Assembly: GCF_011297335.1 (NCBI RefSeq)
Contig: NZ_JAAOTJ010000014.1
Span: 1-64,000 of the forward strand
DNA: 64,000 nt
From: Catellatospora methionotrophica
GTDB lineage: Bacteria; Actinomycetota; Actinomycetes; Mycobacteriales; Micromonosporaceae
Reading direction: 5' to 3'
This document shows, one piece after another, positions 40,042 through 49,648 of the stretch. The number at the start of each line of letters is the position of its first letter. Position 1 is the stretch's first letter. A program made the position numbers and the translations under genes. The notes under the pieces were generated by a model. That model did no database searches. It was not told the origin of the DNA and saw nothing but the letters and a program-made list of their open reading frames with translations.

Positions 40042-40045
40042 GCGG

Positions 40046-40075
40046 ACGGCGGGGCGGCGTCGGCCGCCCCGCCGT
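40046..40075. terminator. Shared terminator between hydrolase and thioredoxin genes
   Basis: Perfect 13-bp stem ACGGCGGGGCGGC (40046-40058) / GCCGCCCCGCCGT (40063-40075), loop GTCG, between convergent genes. Confidence 0.8.
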
Positions 40076-40077
40076 GC

Positions 40078-40545
40078 TCACGGTTTCGCCGCGGGCAGTG
40101 AGCGCTCCACCCATTGCAGCAGCGCGTCCGGCGGGACCGCGCCGAGCTGCCGGGCCACCACCTCGCCGCCGTTCAGCAGGAGCAGCAGCGGGATCGACTG
40201 GGCCTGGTAACGCGCCGCGGTCTGCGGCGAGTCGTCGACATTGACCTTGACGACCTTCAGCCTTCCCGCGTACGCCTGCGCCGCCTTCTCCACGCCCGGT
40301 GCGACCATCCGGCACGGGCCGCACCACGGCGCCCACAGGTCCAGCAGCACCGGCAGCGACGACGTGACCACGACGGCGTCGAAGTCGTGATCGGTGGCGT
40401 CGGTCAACCAGGGCAGCATGCCGCGGCAGCTGCCGCAGCGGGCGAGTCCCGTCGCGGCCGCCCGCAGCCGGTTGCGCTTGCCGCAGTGTGGGCAGGCGAC
40501 CAGATCGGCCCGGGTGTCCTGCTGGGGTGCCTGTGCCATGGTCAC
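40078..40545 (-). CDS. Thioredoxin with N-terminal zinc ribbon (Trx2/TrxC type)
   Basis: 155 aa. N-terminal CPHC (18-21) and CGSC (37-40) form a zinc site, as in thioredoxin 2. The thioredoxin domain has the redox motif WCGPC (Cys75, Cys78) and ends with cis-Pro SIPLLLLL. It would reduce protein disulphides and may supply oxidative-stress reduction to the ClpB/DnaK disaggregation system. The GTG at 40545 overlaps the ClpB stop (GTGA), so it is the last gene of the chaperone operon. The ATG at 40539 is an alternative start. Confidence 0.9.
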   Translation of the reverse strand: MTMAQAPQQDTRADLVACPHCGKRNRLRAAATGLARCGSCRGMLPWLTDATDHDFDAVVVTSSLPVLLDLWAPWCGPCRMVAPGVEKAAQAYAGRLKVVKVNVDDSPQTAARYQAQSIPLLLLLNGGEVVARQLGAVPPDALLQWVERSLPAAKP

Positions 40546-43190
40546 GCTCCCGTTCCCGCGCCCGCCTCCGCCAGCTGCGGAGCCGGTGCCGCGTCGAAGG
40601 TTACCGCCAGTTCGCCGTCGCGTACCCCGACGTGGATCATGGCGTCCTCGCGCAGGTCACCGGCGATGATGGCGCGGCCGATGCGGGTCTCGACCTCGTG
40701 GGCGATGTAGCGGCGCAGCGGCCGCGCGCCGTACACCGGGTCGAAGCCGTGCTCGGCGATGAGCTTGCGGGCGTCCTCGGTGAGGTCCAGGGTGATCCGC
40801 CGCTCGCCGAGACGCCTACGCAGGTCCTCGAACTGCAGGTCGACGATCTTCTCGATCTGCGGCAGCGTCAGCCGGTGGAACAGCACGATGTCGTCGACAC
40901 GGTTGAGGAATTCCGGCCGGAAGTGCGCGCGCAGCTCGCCGAGCACCTTCGCGCGGGCCTGCTCCGAGATGTCGGCATCGGACCCCTCCAGCAGGTACTC
41001 CGCGCCGATGTTGGACGTCATGATGATGACGGTGTTGCGGAAGTCGACGGTGCGGCCCTGCGCGTCGGTGATCCGGCCGTCGTCGAGCACCTGCAGCAGC
41101 GTGTTGAACACGTCGGCGTGCGCCTTCTCGATCTCGTCGAACAGCACCACCGAGTACGGCTTGCGCCGCACCGCCTCGGTGAGCTGCCCACCCTCCTCGT
41201 AGCCGACGTACCCGGGCGGCGCGCCGACCAGGCGGCTGACCGTGTGCCGTTCCTGGTACTCGCTCATGTCCAGGCGCACGATGTTGTCCTCGGAGTCGAA
41301 CAGCGCCTCCGCGAGCGCCTTGGCCAGTTCGGTCTTGCCGACACCGGTCGGGCCCAGGAAGATGAACGACCCGATCGGGCGGCGCGGATCCTTGATGCCG
41401 GACCGGGCCCGGATGATCGCGTCGGCGACGACCTGCACGGCCTCGTCCTGGCCGATGACGCGTTCGTGCAGGATCTCGTCGAGGCGCAGCAGTTTCTGCC
41501 GCTCGCCCTCCTGCAGCCGCGACACCGGGATGCCCGTCCACGCCGACACGATCTCGGCGATCTCGTCCTCGGTGACGGTCTCGCGCAGCAGGCCGGGCTG
41601 TCCCTGCTGCCGGTCGGCGAGTTTCTGCTCCTCGGCCGCCAGCCGCCGTTCCAGGTCGGCGATCCGGCCGTAGCGCAGTTCGGCGGCCCGGTTCAGGTCG
41701 TACGCCCGCTCGGCCTCCTCGACCTCGTGCCGCAGCCGCTCCAGCTCCTCGCGTACGTCCTGGACCCGGCGGATGGCCTGGCGTTCGCTCTCCCACTGGG
41801 CGTGCTTGGCGTCGGCCTCGGCGCGCAGGTCGGCCAGCTCCCGGCGCAGCTGGTCCAGGCGGGCCAGGCTGGACGCGTCGGTCTCCTTGGCCAGCGCCGC
41901 CTCCTCGATCTCCAGCCGCATGACCCGCCGGGTGATCTCGTCGAGTTCGGCGGGCATCGAGTCGATCTCGGTACGCAGCCGCGCGCACGCCTCGTCCACC
42001 AGGTCGATCGCCTTGTCGGGCAGGAACCGGTCGGTGATGTACCGGTGCGACAGCGTCGCCGCGGCCACCAGCGCCGAATCCTGGATCTTCACGCCGTGGA
42101 ACACCTCCAGGCGCTCGCGCAGCCCGCGCAGGATCGAGATGGTGTCCTCGACCGACGGCTCGTCGACGAACACCTGCTGGAAACGCCGCGCCAGCGCGGC
42201 GTCCTTCTCGATCTGCTTGCGGTACTCGTCGACGGTCGTCGCGCCGATCATGTGCAGCTCGCCGCGCGCCAGCATCGGCTTGAGCATGTTGCCCGCGTCC
42301 ATCGCGCCCTCCGCGCCGCCGCCCGCCCCGACGACGGTGTGCAACTCGTCGACGAACAGCAGGATCCGGCCCTCGGCCGCGCGGACCTCGTTGAGCACGG
42401 CCTTGAGCCGCTCCTCGAACTCCCCGCGATACTTCGCCCCGGCGATCAGCGAACCCATGTCGAGGGCGAACACGGTCTTGTCGCGCAGCCCCTCGGGCAC
42501 GTCACCGCGCACGATGCGCTGGGCCAGGCCCTCCACGATCGCGGTCTTGCCGACGCCCGGATCGCCGATCAGCACCGGGTTGTTCTTGGTCTTGCGGGAC
42601 AGGATCTGGATGACCCGCCGGATCTCGGCGTCGCGGCCGATGACCGGGTCGAGCCGGTTCGCGCGCGCGTCGGCGACCAGGTCCTGGCCGTACTTCTCCA
42701 GCGCCTCGTAGGTCACCTCCGGCATCGCCGAGGTGACCCGCTGGTTGCCGCGGATCTGGGTCAGCGCCGCCAGGAACGCGTCGCGGGTGACGCCGTTCTC
42801 CTTGAGTCGCCGCCCGGCCGCCGACGCCGAACCCTCGTCGGCCAGCGCCAGCAGCAGGTGCTCGGTCGACACGTACTCGTCCTTGAGCCGCTTGGCCTCG
42901 CGCTCGGCGGTGTCGAGCACCCGCGACAGCCGCTGGGTGACGAACACCTGGCCCGGCTGCGCGCCCGGCCCGCTGACCTTGGGCCTGCGCTGCAGATCCT
43001 GTTCGACCTCGCCGCGCAGCCGTGCCGGATCGGCGCCGGTCTGGGCGATCAGCCGCGGCACGATCCCGTCGGGCTGGTCCAGCAGCGCCAGCAGCAGATG
43101 CTCGCCGTCCACCTCGGTATGGCCCATCCGCAGCGCGATCGTCTGCGCGTCATGCAGCGCCTCCTGCGACTTCTGCGTCAGCTTGTTCAT
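40542..43190 (-). CDS. clpB: ClpB ATP-dependent disaggregase
   Basis: 882 aa from the ATG at 43190; the GTG at 43196 has a better-spaced AAGGAG and may be used. The N-domain is followed by AAA+ module 1 with Walker A GDPGVGKT, a coiled-coil M-domain (residues about 400-525), and AAA+ module 2 with Walker A GPTGVGKT; the small C-domain ends with [13 protein letters not shown]. It works with DnaK/DnaJ/GrpE to pull apart aggregated proteins. The start overlaps the CbpM-like gene and the end overlaps thioredoxin, so translation is coupled along the operon. Confidence 0.95.
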   Translation of the reverse strand: MNKLTQKSQEALHDAQTIALRMGHTEVDGEHLLLALLDQPDGIVPRLIAQTGADPARLRGEVEQDLQRRPKVSGPGAQPGQVFVTQRLSRVLDTAEREAKRLKDEYVSTEHLLLALADEGSASAAGRRLKENGVTRDAFLAALTQIRGNQRVTSAMPEVTYEALEKYGQDLVADARANRLDPVIGRDAEIRRVIQILSRKTKNNPVLIGDPGVGKTAIVEGLAQRIVRGDVPEGLRDKTVFALDMGSLIAGAKYRGEFEERLKAVLNEVRAAEGRILLFVDELHTVVGAGGGAEGAMDAGNMLKPMLARGELHMIGATTVDEYRKQIEKDAALARRFQQVFVDEPSVEDTISILRGLRERLEVFHGVKIQDSALVAAATLSHRYITDRFLPDKAIDLVDEACARLRTEIDSMPAELDEITRRVMRLEIEEAALAKETDASSLARLDQLRRELADLRAEADAKHAQWESERQAIRRVQDVREELERLRHEVEEAERAYDLNRAAELRYGRIADLERRLAAEEQKLADRQQGQPGLLRETVTEDEIAEIVSAWTGIPVSRLQEGERQKLLRLDEILHERVIGQDEAVQVVADAIIRARSGIKDPRRPIGSFIFLGPTGVGKTELAKALAEALFDSEDNIVRLDMSEYQERHTVSRLVGAPPGYVGYEEGGQLTEAVRRKPYSVVLFDEIEKAHADVFNTLLQVLDDGRITDAQGRTVDFRNTVIIMTSNIGAEYLLEGSDADISEQARAKVLGELRAHFRPEFLNRVDDIVLFHRLTLPQIEKIVDLQFEDLRRRLGERRITLDLTEDARKLIAEHGFDPVYGARPLRRYIAHEVETRIGRAIIAGDLREDAMIHVGVRDGELAVTFDAAPAPQLAEAGAGTGA

Positions 43191-43485
43191 GTCCACGGCG
43201 CTCGCTCCTTCGCAGTGCGGTCTGCAGCTCCTCGACGCGGTCAAGCAGGTCCATGACCAGGCCGATCGCGGTGTAGTTCAGGGGCAGGTCGGCGTGCAGC
43301 CGCTGCACCCGCGCCACCTGGTGCAGCTGGGTGGGGGAGAACCACAGGCCGCCGCCCGCGTCGCGGGTCGCCTCCAGCAGGCCCAGCGTCACGTACCGCT
43401 GCACCAGCACCGGGTGCAGGCGGGCCTCGCGGGCGAAGCGGTCCAGGCTCAGCCGGGACGGCACGGCCAGCGCGTACACCTTCAT
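43150..43485 (-). CDS. MerR/CbpM-like chaperone modulator
   Basis: 111 aa. Residues about 1-90 have the MerR-like HTH-17/CbpM pattern ([42 protein letters not shown]). It overlaps the J-protein stop by ATGA and ends about 40 bases inside clpB. In other actinobacteria this slot is HspR; here the sequence lacks the HspR-typical recognition helix and looks more like CbpM, which binds CbpA-type J-proteins. The adjacent J-protein is indeed CbpA-type. It could still be an HspR-like repressor; that is unresolved. Confidence 0.7.
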   Translation of the reverse strand: MKVYALAVPSRLSLDRFAREARLHPVLVQRYVTLGLLEATRDAGGGLWFSPTQLHQVARVQRLHADLPLNYTAIGLVMDLLDRVEELQTALRRSERRGHEQADAEVAGGAA

Positions 43486-44447
43486 CTCGCGCTCCTCGGG
43501 TCGAACGTGGACGCCTTGGCGAGTTCCTCGTACAGTTCCCGCTCGCGGTCGCTCAGGCTGCCCGGCACCACGATGCGCACCTCGGCGTACAGATCGCCGT
43601 GCTCGCCGCGCCGGTGCGGCATGCCCTGCCCGCGCAGCCGCAGCCGCTTGCCGCTGGACGTGCCCGGCGGCACGGTGACCTTGGTCTGCCCGCCGGGGGT
43701 CGTCAGCTCGACGGTCGCGCCGAGCGCCGCCTCGGACGGGCTCACCGGCAGCGGCACGTGGATGTGGCGGCCGTCGAGCCGGTAGCGCTGGTGCGGTTCG
43801 AGCCGCACCACCAGGTACAGGTCGCCGGGCTGGGCGTTGCCGCGCCCCTGCCCGCCCTGCCCGGCCAGCCGGATGCGCTGCCCGTCGGTCACCCCGGCCG
43901 GGATGTTCACGTCGTAGCTGCGCGGCCCCTGCGCCCCGGACAGCGTGATGGTGCGCTTACCGCCCTGGTAGGCCTCCTCGACGGACAGCGGCAGCTCGGC
44001 CTCCTGGTCCGCGCCCGGGATCGGGCCCGCCGCGCGACCCCGGCCGCCACCGCGGAACATCCCGCCGAGCAGGTCCTCCAGGTCGACGTCGCCGCCCTCG
44101 TACGACCACGAGAACGGCTCGCCGCCGCCCCCGCCGCCGAACCCGCCGCCGCCGAACCCGCCCGGCGCGCCACGGCCGCGGAAACCGCCCGCGCCCGCCC
44201 CGGCCATCTCCTCGTACCCCTCGGGCACCTTGCGGAAGTCCTCACCGAAGCGGTCGTAGCGGGCGCGCTGCTTCGGGTCGTGCAGCACGTGGTACGCCTC
44301 GTTGATCTCCTTGAACCGGTCCTCGGCGTCTGGGCTCTTGTTGACGTCCGGGTGGAACTTGCGGGCCAGCTTGCGGAACGCCTGCTGGATCTCGTCGGTG
44401 GACGCGCCGCGTGAAACCCCGAGCACGTCGTAGAAGTCACGGGCCAC
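43482..44447 (-). CDS. dnaJ: J-protein (DnaJ/CbpA type, no zinc finger)
   Basis: 321 aa. The J-domain (residues about 4-68) contains HPD. A long Gly/Phe-rich linker (about 80-130) leads to two C-terminal beta-sandwich substrate domains. There are no CxxCxGxG repeats, so this is a CbpA-like rather than a DnaJ-type-I protein. It stimulates DnaK ATPase and delivers substrates. It lies three bases after grpE and overlaps the CbpM-like gene, an order that pairs CbpA with its modulator. Confidence 0.92.
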   Translation of the reverse strand: MARDFYDVLGVSRGASTDEIQQAFRKLARKFHPDVNKSPDAEDRFKEINEAYHVLHDPKQRARYDRFGEDFRKVPEGYEEMAGAGAGGFRGRGAPGGFGGGGFGGGGGGEPFSWSYEGGDVDLEDLLGGMFRGGGRGRAAGPIPGADQEAELPLSVEEAYQGGKRTITLSGAQGPRSYDVNIPAGVTDGQRIRLAGQGGQGRGNAQPGDLYLVVRLEPHQRYRLDGRHIHVPLPVSPSEAALGATVELTTPGGQTKVTVPPGTSSGKRLRLRGQGMPHRRGEHGDLYAEVRIVVPGSLSDRERELYEELAKASTFDPRSAR

Positions 44448-44450
44448 GGC

Positions 44451-45068
44451 TCACCTCTGGGTGTTGCCGGCCACGACGACCGTGGCCGGGCGCAGTTGCC
44501 GGTCGACCTCGCCGTAGCCGGGACGGACCACCTGCAGCACCGTCCCGTCCGGCTCGCCGGTGTTCGGGACCACGCTGACCGCCTCGTGCCAGACCGGGTC
44601 GAACGGCACGCCGGTGTCCTCGCGGCGCGGGAAACCGAGCGTGGACAGCGTGTTCACGGCCTGGTCGCGGACCGCCCGCACGCCGTCGACGACCGCGGCC
44701 GGGTCGCTGTCGGCGTGCGTCAGGGCCAGGTCCAGGTTGTCGATCACGGGCAGGAACACCGCGGCGGTGCGGGCCCGTTCCTGCTCCCGTTCGGCGGACA
44801 GCTGGCGCTCGTACCGCTTGCGCATGTTGTCCAGGTCGGCCAGCGCCCGCCGCAACCGGCCCTCGAGCTCGGCCACCGTCGGCCCGGCCTCGACGTCCGG
44901 CGCCTCGGCGGACGGCTCCCCGGCGTGCCCGTCGTGCACCGCGGCCTCCTCGGCTTCCATCGCGACCGGCCCCGGCGCGTCCAGGCCGTGCCGGGGCACG
45001 TGCTCCCCGGCGGCTTCGGGTTCGGTGTCGGCCTGCGGGCCGGTGCCGCCGTGCGGGTGGTCTGCCAT
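44451..45068 (-). CDS. grpE: GrpE nucleotide-exchange factor
   Basis: 205 aa. The acidic, disordered N-terminus (residues 1-60) is followed by the long coiled-coil helix (VAELEGRLRRALADLDNMRKRYERQ) and a C-terminal beta domain (DPVWHEAVSVVPN... VVRPGYGEVDRQLRPATVVV), the GrpE signature. It exchanges ADP for ATP on DnaK. It starts eight bases after the dnaK stop and ends three before dnaJ, so it is coupled in the operon. Confidence 0.95.
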   Translation of the reverse strand: MADHPHGGTGPQADTEPEAAGEHVPRHGLDAPGPVAMEAEEAAVHDGHAGEPSAEAPDVEAGPTVAELEGRLRRALADLDNMRKRYERQLSAEREQERARTAAVFLPVIDNLDLALTHADSDPAAVVDGVRAVRDQAVNTLSTLGFPRREDTGVPFDPVWHEAVSVVPNTGEPDGTVLQVVRPGYGEVDRQLRPATVVVAGNTQR

Positions 45069-45076
45069 CGCGGCGC

Positions 45077-46990
45077 TCAGCTCGGGGAGAACTCGGCGTC
45101 GATGACGTCGTCGTCGCCCTGGCCCTGACCGGTGCGCGCGCCCGCGGTCGGACCGCCCTGCCCGCCCTGGCCCGCGTCGCCGCCGGGCGGCGGTGCGCTG
45201 GGCCGCGCCATCAGACCCTGCGCGACCTGCTGCAGGTCCCCGATCAGCGAGCGCAGCCGGTCGACCGGGGCGTCCTCCTTGATCGCCTGCCGGGCGTCGG
45301 TGACCAGCAGGTCCGCGCGGGCCTTCTCGTGCGCGGGCGCGGCCTCGCCCAGCTCACCGAGGCGCTGCTCGACCTGGTACGTCAGCGATTCCAGCTCGTT
45401 GCGGGTGTCGATGAGCTGCCGGGTGCGGGCGTCCTCGTCGCGGTGGGACTCGGCGTCGGAGACCATCCGGTCGACGTCGCCACGGTCCAGGTTGCCGCTG
45501 TCGGTGATAGTGACGGCCTGCTCGACACCGGTGTCCTTGTCCTTGGCCGACACGTTCAGGATGCCGTTGGCGTCGACGTCGAACGTGACGTCGATCTGCG
45601 GCACGCCGCGCGCGGCCGGGCGGATGTTCTCCAGCCGGAACTTGCCCAGCGTGCGGTTGTCCCCGGCGAGTTCACGCTCGCCCTGCAGGATGTGGATGTC
45701 GACGGCGGGCTGGTTGTCCTCGGCGGTGGAGAACGTCTCGGCCCGCCGCGCCGGGATCGTGGTGTTGCGCTCGATGACCTTCGTCATCCGGCCGCCCAGG
45801 GTCTCCAGGCCGAGCGACAGCGGGATGACGTCGAGCAGCAGCACGTCCGGGCCTTCGCCGGTGAGCACCCCGGCCTGGATCGCCGCACCGAGCGCCACGA
45901 CCTCGTCGGGGTTGACGCTCATGTTCGGGTCCTTGCCGCCGGTCAGCTTGCGCACCAGCGCCTGCACCGCCGGGATGCGGGTCGACCCGCCGACGAGGAT
46001 GACCTCGTCGAGGTCGTTGGCGGTCACCTGCGCGTCGGTCATCGCCTGCTCGACCGGGCCCAGGCAGCGCTGCACGAGGTCCTTGGTCAGGTCCTCGAAC
46101 TTCGAGCGGGTGATCGTCGTGGTCAGGTGCTTCGGACCGGACGCGTCAGCCGTCACGAACGGCAGGCTGACCTGCGTCTGGGTGACCGAGGACAGCTCGA
46201 CCTTGGCCTTCTCGGCGGCCTCGAACAGCCGCTGCAGCGCCTGCGGGTCGGTACGCAGGTCGATGCCGGTGTCGTTCTTGAACTCGTCGGCGAGGTGGTC
46301 GACCAGCCGCCGGTCGAAGTCGTCGCCGCCCAGGTGGGAGTCGCCCGCGGTGGCGCGCACCTCCACGACGCCGTCGCCGACGTCGAGGATGCTCACGTCG
46401 AACGTGCCGCCGCCGAGGTCGAACACGAGGACCGTCTCGTGGCCCTTCTTGTCCAGCCCGTACGCCAGCGCGGCCGCGGTCGGCTCGTTGATGATGCGCA
46501 GCACGTCGAGTCCGGCGATACGCCCGGCGTCCTTGGTCGCGGTGCGCTGCGCGTCGTTGAAGTACGCGGGCACCGTGATGACGGCCTGGGTGACCTTCTC
46601 GCCGAGGAACTTCGACGCGTCGTCGACGAGTTTGCGCAGCACCTGGGCGCTGATCTCCTCGGGGGAGTACATCTTTCCCTTGACGTCGAAGCGGACCAGC
46701 CCGTCCGGACCGGCCACCACGTCGAACGCGACGGCCTTGGCCTCCTGGCTGATCTCGTCGAAGTGCCGGCCGATGAACCGCTTCGCGGAATAGATGGTGC
46801 CCTTGGGGTTCAGGATCGCCTGTCTGCGGGCGAGCTGCCCGACCAGGCGCTCGCCCGCGTCGGTGAACGCGACCACGGAAGGCGTGGTACGCGCGCCCTC
46901 CGCGTTCTGGATCACCGTCGGCTGTCCGCCCTCGAACACCGCGATCACCGAGTTCGTGGTCCCCAGATCGATACCCACTGCCTTGGCCAT
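45077..46990 (-). CDS. dnaK: DnaK Hsp70 chaperone
   Basis: 637 aa from the ATG at 46990. The nucleotide-binding domain begins [12 protein letters not shown] and contains [11 protein letters not shown]. The substrate domain and lid follow from about residue 380, ending in a Gly/Gln-rich tail with DVIDAEF. It is the first gene of the chaperone operon. There is no HAIR (CTTGAGT-N7-ACTCAAG) or CIRCE upstream; a TGTACA-centred dyad lies at 47074-47099, so control may be different from the Streptomyces model. Confidence 0.97.
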   Translation of the reverse strand: MAKAVGIDLGTTNSVIAVFEGGQPTVIQNAEGARTTPSVVAFTDAGERLVGQLARRQAILNPKGTIYSAKRFIGRHFDEISQEAKAVAFDVVAGPDGLVRFDVKGKMYSPEEISAQVLRKLVDDASKFLGEKVTQAVITVPAYFNDAQRTATKDAGRIAGLDVLRIINEPTAAALAYGLDKKGHETVLVFDLGGGTFDVSILDVGDGVVEVRATAGDSHLGGDDFDRRLVDHLADEFKNDTGIDLRTDPQALQRLFEAAEKAKVELSSVTQTQVSLPFVTADASGPKHLTTTITRSKFEDLTKDLVQRCLGPVEQAMTDAQVTANDLDEVILVGGSTRIPAVQALVRKLTGGKDPNMSVNPDEVVALGAAIQAGVLTGEGPDVLLLDVIPLSLGLETLGGRMTKVIERNTTIPARRAETFSTAEDNQPAVDIHILQGERELAGDNRTLGKFRLENIRPAARGVPQIDVTFDVDANGILNVSAKDKDTGVEQAVTITDSGNLDRGDVDRMVSDAESHRDEDARTRQLIDTRNELESLTYQVEQRLGELGEAAPAHEKARADLLVTDARQAIKEDAPVDRLRSLIGDLQQVAQGLMARPSAPPPGGDAGQGGQGGPTAGARTGQGQGDDDVIDAEFSPS

Positions 46991-47073
46991 GGCGCCGCTC
47001 CACATCCGCTGACTTCCGGCGCGTACGCATGATCATCGGCGCGGGCCGCCACCAGCGGACACACCTGACGCAC

Positions 47074-47099
47074 GTCCGGTATTTGTACATAAATCGGAC
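47074..47099. promoter_or_regulatory. 26-bp imperfect dyad upstream of dnaK
   Basis: GTCCG...TGTACA...CGGAC (47074-47099), centred on TGTACA, 20 of 26 positions symmetric. It is 84 bp before the dnaK start and may be the operator of the chaperone operon. Confidence 0.5.
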
Positions 47100-47187
47100 T
47101 CACATAATCTAGCCGAACACCGCGCCCGAGGTTGCCGTTACCCCACGACCCGCCCTCCGAACACGCGTACGACCATCGCCGGTGGCC

Positions 47188-47242
47188 CTGCAGTTTCGGG
47201 GAGACTGCAGAAGCCGACGCGATGATTCGTGCGGTTTCCCCG
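47188..47242 (+). ncRNA. Possible pseudoknotted RNA element before prs
   Basis: CTGCAGT (47188-47194) / ACTGCAG (47204-47210) is a perfect 7-bp stem with a loop containing CGGGGA, which is complementary to TCCCCG (47237-47242) downstream. Stem plus loop pairing would form a pseudoknot. The predicted prs start is further downstream, so this could also be a short antisense or intergenic RNA. Confidence 0.3.
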
Positions 47243-47339
47243 AGACTGCGCTTTGCCGGGTGGGCGTGCGTCGGATTCCCGATCGGATGACGTGCGCCGA
47301 TGCGGCGGGGCTGGCACCGCTCCGCTCGGCCGGGCTGGT

Positions 47340-47345
47340 TACCAT
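47340..47345 (+). promoter_or_regulatory. -10 element of leaderless prs paralogue
   Basis: TACCAT, six bases before the GTG at 47352. Confidence 0.5.
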
Positions 47346-47351
47346 TCCGGC

Positions 47352-48290
47352 GTGCGTGACATCGCGGTGTTCAGCGGTAGTGCCCATCCCGAACTCGCGG
47401 CCGAGATCTGTGCCCACCTGGAAGTGCCGTTGCACCCGGTACGGGTGTCGCGTTTCGCCAACGACTGCCTTGAGGTGCAGCTCGGCGCGAACTGCCGCGA
47501 CCGCGACGTGTACCTGGTGCAGCCGCTGGTCCCGCCGGTGCAGGAACACCTGGTCGAGCTGCTGCTGATGCTCGACGCGGCCCGTGGCGCCTCAGCGGGG
47601 CGGATCACCGTGGTGATGCCGCACTACGCGTACGCGCGTTCGGACAAGAAGGACGCCCCGCGCATCTCCATCGGCGGGCGGCTGGTCGCCGACCTGCTGC
47701 GCACCGCGGGGGCCGACCGGGTGCTGGCGATGACGCTGCACTCGCCGCAGATCCACGGGTTCTTCAGCATGCCCGTCGACCACCTGCACGCGCTGCGCGA
47801 GCTGGCCGGTTACTTCAAGCAGTACGACCTGGCCGACACCGTCGTCGTGTCGCCCGACCTCGGCAACGCCAAGGAGGCGGCCGCGTTCGCCCGGCTGCTG
47901 GGCACGCCCGTGGCAGCCGGGGCGAAGCAGCGTTACAGCGACGACCGGGTCCAGATCAGCGCGGTCATCGGCGACGTCGCCGACAAGCACGTCATCGTGC
48001 TCGACGACGAGATCGCCAAGGGCAGCACCGTCATCGAGCTGATGGAGCACCTGCGCGGCCTGAACGTACGCTCCATCCGCCTGGCCTGCACCCACGGCCT
48101 GTTCTCCGACAACGCCCTCAAGCGCCTCAGCGAGCAGGACGGCGTCCTGGAGATCGTCTGCACCAACACGGTCCCCATCGCGGCCGACAAGCACGTCCCC
48201 AAACTGAAGGTCCTCTCCGTCGCGCCCGCCCTGGCCGAGGCGATGCGCCGTATCCACAACGGCGAGTCGGTCAGCGCCCTGTTCGCCTGA
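47352..48290 (+). CDS. prs: Divergent ribose-phosphate diphosphokinase (PRPP synthetase) paralogue
   Basis: 312 aa from the GTG at 47352 (VRDIAVFSG). The two-lobed PRPP-synthetase pattern is intact: FSGSAHPELAAEI, VMPHYAYARSDKK, DLHSPQIHGFF-like TLHSPQIHGFFSMPVDHL, and the PRPP loop VLDDEIAKGSTV. The loop reads DDEIAKGST rather than the usual DDMIDTGGT, and VQISAVIGDVADKH differs from the main-line enzyme. It makes PRPP from ribose 5-phosphate and ATP, or acts on a related sugar phosphate. It is probably a second copy; location next to dnaK is unusual. Confidence 0.82.
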   Translation: MRDIAVFSGSAHPELAAEICAHLEVPLHPVRVSRFANDCLEVQLGANCRDRDVYLVQPLVPPVQEHLVELLLMLDAARGASAGRITVVMPHYAYARSDKKDAPRISIGGRLVADLLRTAGADRVLAMTLHSPQIHGFFSMPVDHLHALRELAGYFKQYDLADTVVVSPDLGNAKEAAAFARLLGTPVAAGAKQRYSDDRVQISAVIGDVADKHVIVLDDEIAKGSTVIELMEHLRGLNVRSIRLACTHGLFSDNALKRLSEQDGVLEIVCTNTVPIAADKHVPKLKVLSVAPALAEAMRRIHNGESVSALFA

Positions 48291-48302
48291 CCGGGCCGCC
48301 GC

Positions 48303-48881
48303 TCAGACGGGCAGCGACAGGACGTGCTGGAGCAGTGCGACCAGGACCGCCCGCGACGAGGTGCGGTCGCGGGCGTCGCACAGCAGCACCGGCGTGCCGG
48401 GATCCAGGTTCAGGGCGAGCTGCACGTCGGCCGTGGTGAAGCGGTCACTGCCCTCGAAGCAGTTCACGGCGACCACGAACGGGGTCTCGCGCTCCTCGAA
48501 GTAGTCGAGGCAGGCGAAGCTCTCCTTGAGGCGGCGGGTGTCGGCGAGCACGACCGCGCCGATCGCGCCCGAGGCGAGTTCGTCCCACAGGAACGAGAAG
48601 CGGTCCTGGCCGGGGGTGCCGAACAGGTACAGGACCAGGTCGCGGCTGATGGTGATACGCCCGAAGTCCATCGCGACCGTGGTGTGCGTCTTGGCCTCGA
48701 CGCCGGACAGGTCGTCGACGCCGATGCCCGCGTCGGTGAGCATCTCCTCGGTGCGCAGTGGGCGGATCTCGCTGACCGCGCCGACCATCGTGGTCTTGCC
48801 GACACCGAAGTGCCCCGCGATGAGGATCTTGACGGCGGTGGGCAGCACGACCGGTGCCGCGTCAGAGCGTACGGAGTCCAT
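48303..48881 (-). CDS. cvnD: Conservon GTPase CvnD
   Basis: 192 aa from the ATG at 48881, overlapping the DUF742 stop by 20 bases. Walker A GHFGVGKT, switch region GTPGQDRFSF and VVAVNCFEG in place of NKxD mark the MglA-like small GTPases of conservons. It should couple to the roadblock protein and kinase-like CvnA as a prokaryotic G-protein system. Last gene of cvnABCD. Confidence 0.93.
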   Translation of the reverse strand: MDSVRSDAAPVVLPTAVKILIAGHFGVGKTTMVGAVSEIRPLRTEEMLTDAGIGVDDLSGVEAKTHTTVAMDFGRITISRDLVLYLFGTPGQDRFSFLWDELASGAIGAVVLADTRRLKESFACLDYFEERETPFVVAVNCFEGSDRFTTADVQLALNLDPGTPVLLCDARDRTSSRAVLVALLQHVLSLPV

Positions 48882-49227
48882 GGATGACCGCCTCGAGTAC
48901 GGGTCGGCTCGCCACACCGCGAGCCGGGGTAGGGGAACGGGTGACGATGAGCCGCTGCGCCAGCAGGTCGCCGAGCAGCACCATGACCGTGCCCGCGGGC
49001 AGGTCCAGTTCGGCGGCCAGTTCGGCGACCGAGACGGGCTCCTGGCTGTGCCGGATGATCTGGGCGGACTCCGGGTGGAGTCCGTCGTCGCGTTCGGGCG
49101 GCCGGGTGGCCAGCACGATCGAGATGAGGTCGAACGCGCCGCGTGCCGGGGTGGTCCGGCCGGACGTCATCGCGTACGGCCGCACCACCGGCACAGCGTC
49201 GGGCCACTGCTCCTGTGGCGCCTGCAC
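48862..49227 (-). CDS. cvnC: Conservon DUF742 protein CvnC
   Basis: 121 aa from the GTG at 49227, five bases after the CvnB stop. It has the DUF742 winged-helix pattern: VRPYAMTSGRTTP, then ISIVLATRP, LHPESAQIIRHSQEPVSVAELAAELDLPAGTVMVLLGDL and the final basic-aromatic strand. It is the DNA-binding-like member of the conservon and would pass the signal from CvnA/B to CvnD. Confidence 0.93.
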   Translation of the reverse strand: MQAPQEQWPDAVPVVRPYAMTSGRTTPARGAFDLISIVLATRPPERDDGLHPESAQIIRHSQEPVSVAELAAELDLPAGTVMVLLGDLLAQRLIVTRSPTPARGVASRPVLEAVIHGLRTL

Positions 49228-49231
49228 CCGG

Positions 49232-49648
49232 TCAGCCCTGCGCCGCGGCGGGCTGGCGGACCGGTGTGGTGATGTACTGGCCCACCCGGACCACCAGCAT
49301 CTCCATCTCGTACGCGGCGACGCCCACGTCGATGTCGCTGCCGCACACCACGGCCAGGCAGGCGCCGTTGCCGGCCGACGTGACGAACAGGTAACCCGTC
49401 CCGAACTCGATCATGGTGCGGCGCACCACGCTGTCGCCGAAGTGCCGGCCCGCGCCCCGGGCGAGGCTGCTCATCCCGGCTGCGGCCGCCGCCAGGTGCT
49501 CGGCGTCCGGCGTGGCCAGCCCCGCCGAGGCGGCGATGAGCAGCCCGTCGGTGGACAGGATGATGGCGTACCTGGCCTCCACGACCCGGTGGACCAGGTC
49601 GTCCACGAGCCACGCGAGGTCGACGGTCGCTGCGGTCTTCTCCATCAC
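49232..49648 (-). CDS. cvnB: Conservon roadblock/LC7 protein CvnB
   Basis: 138 aa. The roadblock/LC7 fold is clear from LVDDLVHRVVEARYAIILSTDGLLIAAS, then FGDSVVRRTMIEFGTGYLFVTSAGNGACLAVV. It is the GTPase-activating partner of CvnD. The ATG overlaps the CvnA stop (ATGA), and it lies five bases before cvnC. Confidence 0.93.
   Translation of the reverse strand: MMEKTAATVDLAWLVDDLVHRVVEARYAIILSTDGLLIAASAGLATPDAEHLAAAAAGMSSLARGAGRHFGDSVVRRTMIEFGTGYLFVTSAGNGACLAVVCGSDIDVGVAAYEMEMLVVRVGQYITTPVRQPAAAQG

Noticed and set aside
40488-43256. A long open frame antisense to clpB
   Set aside because: It reads as Arg/Val/Gly/Gln-rich sequence without domains and mirrors the codon pattern of clpB on the other strand, a common artefact at very high GC.
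45329-47032. A long open frame antisense to dnaK
   Set aside because: Same reason; DnaK is unmistakable on the opposite strand and the antisense product has no recognisable family.
46991-47351. CIRCE or HAIR element before dnaK
   Set aside because: Neither TTAGCACTC-N9-GAGTGCTAA nor CTTGAGT-N7-ACTCAAG is present; only the TGTACA-centred dyad was found.
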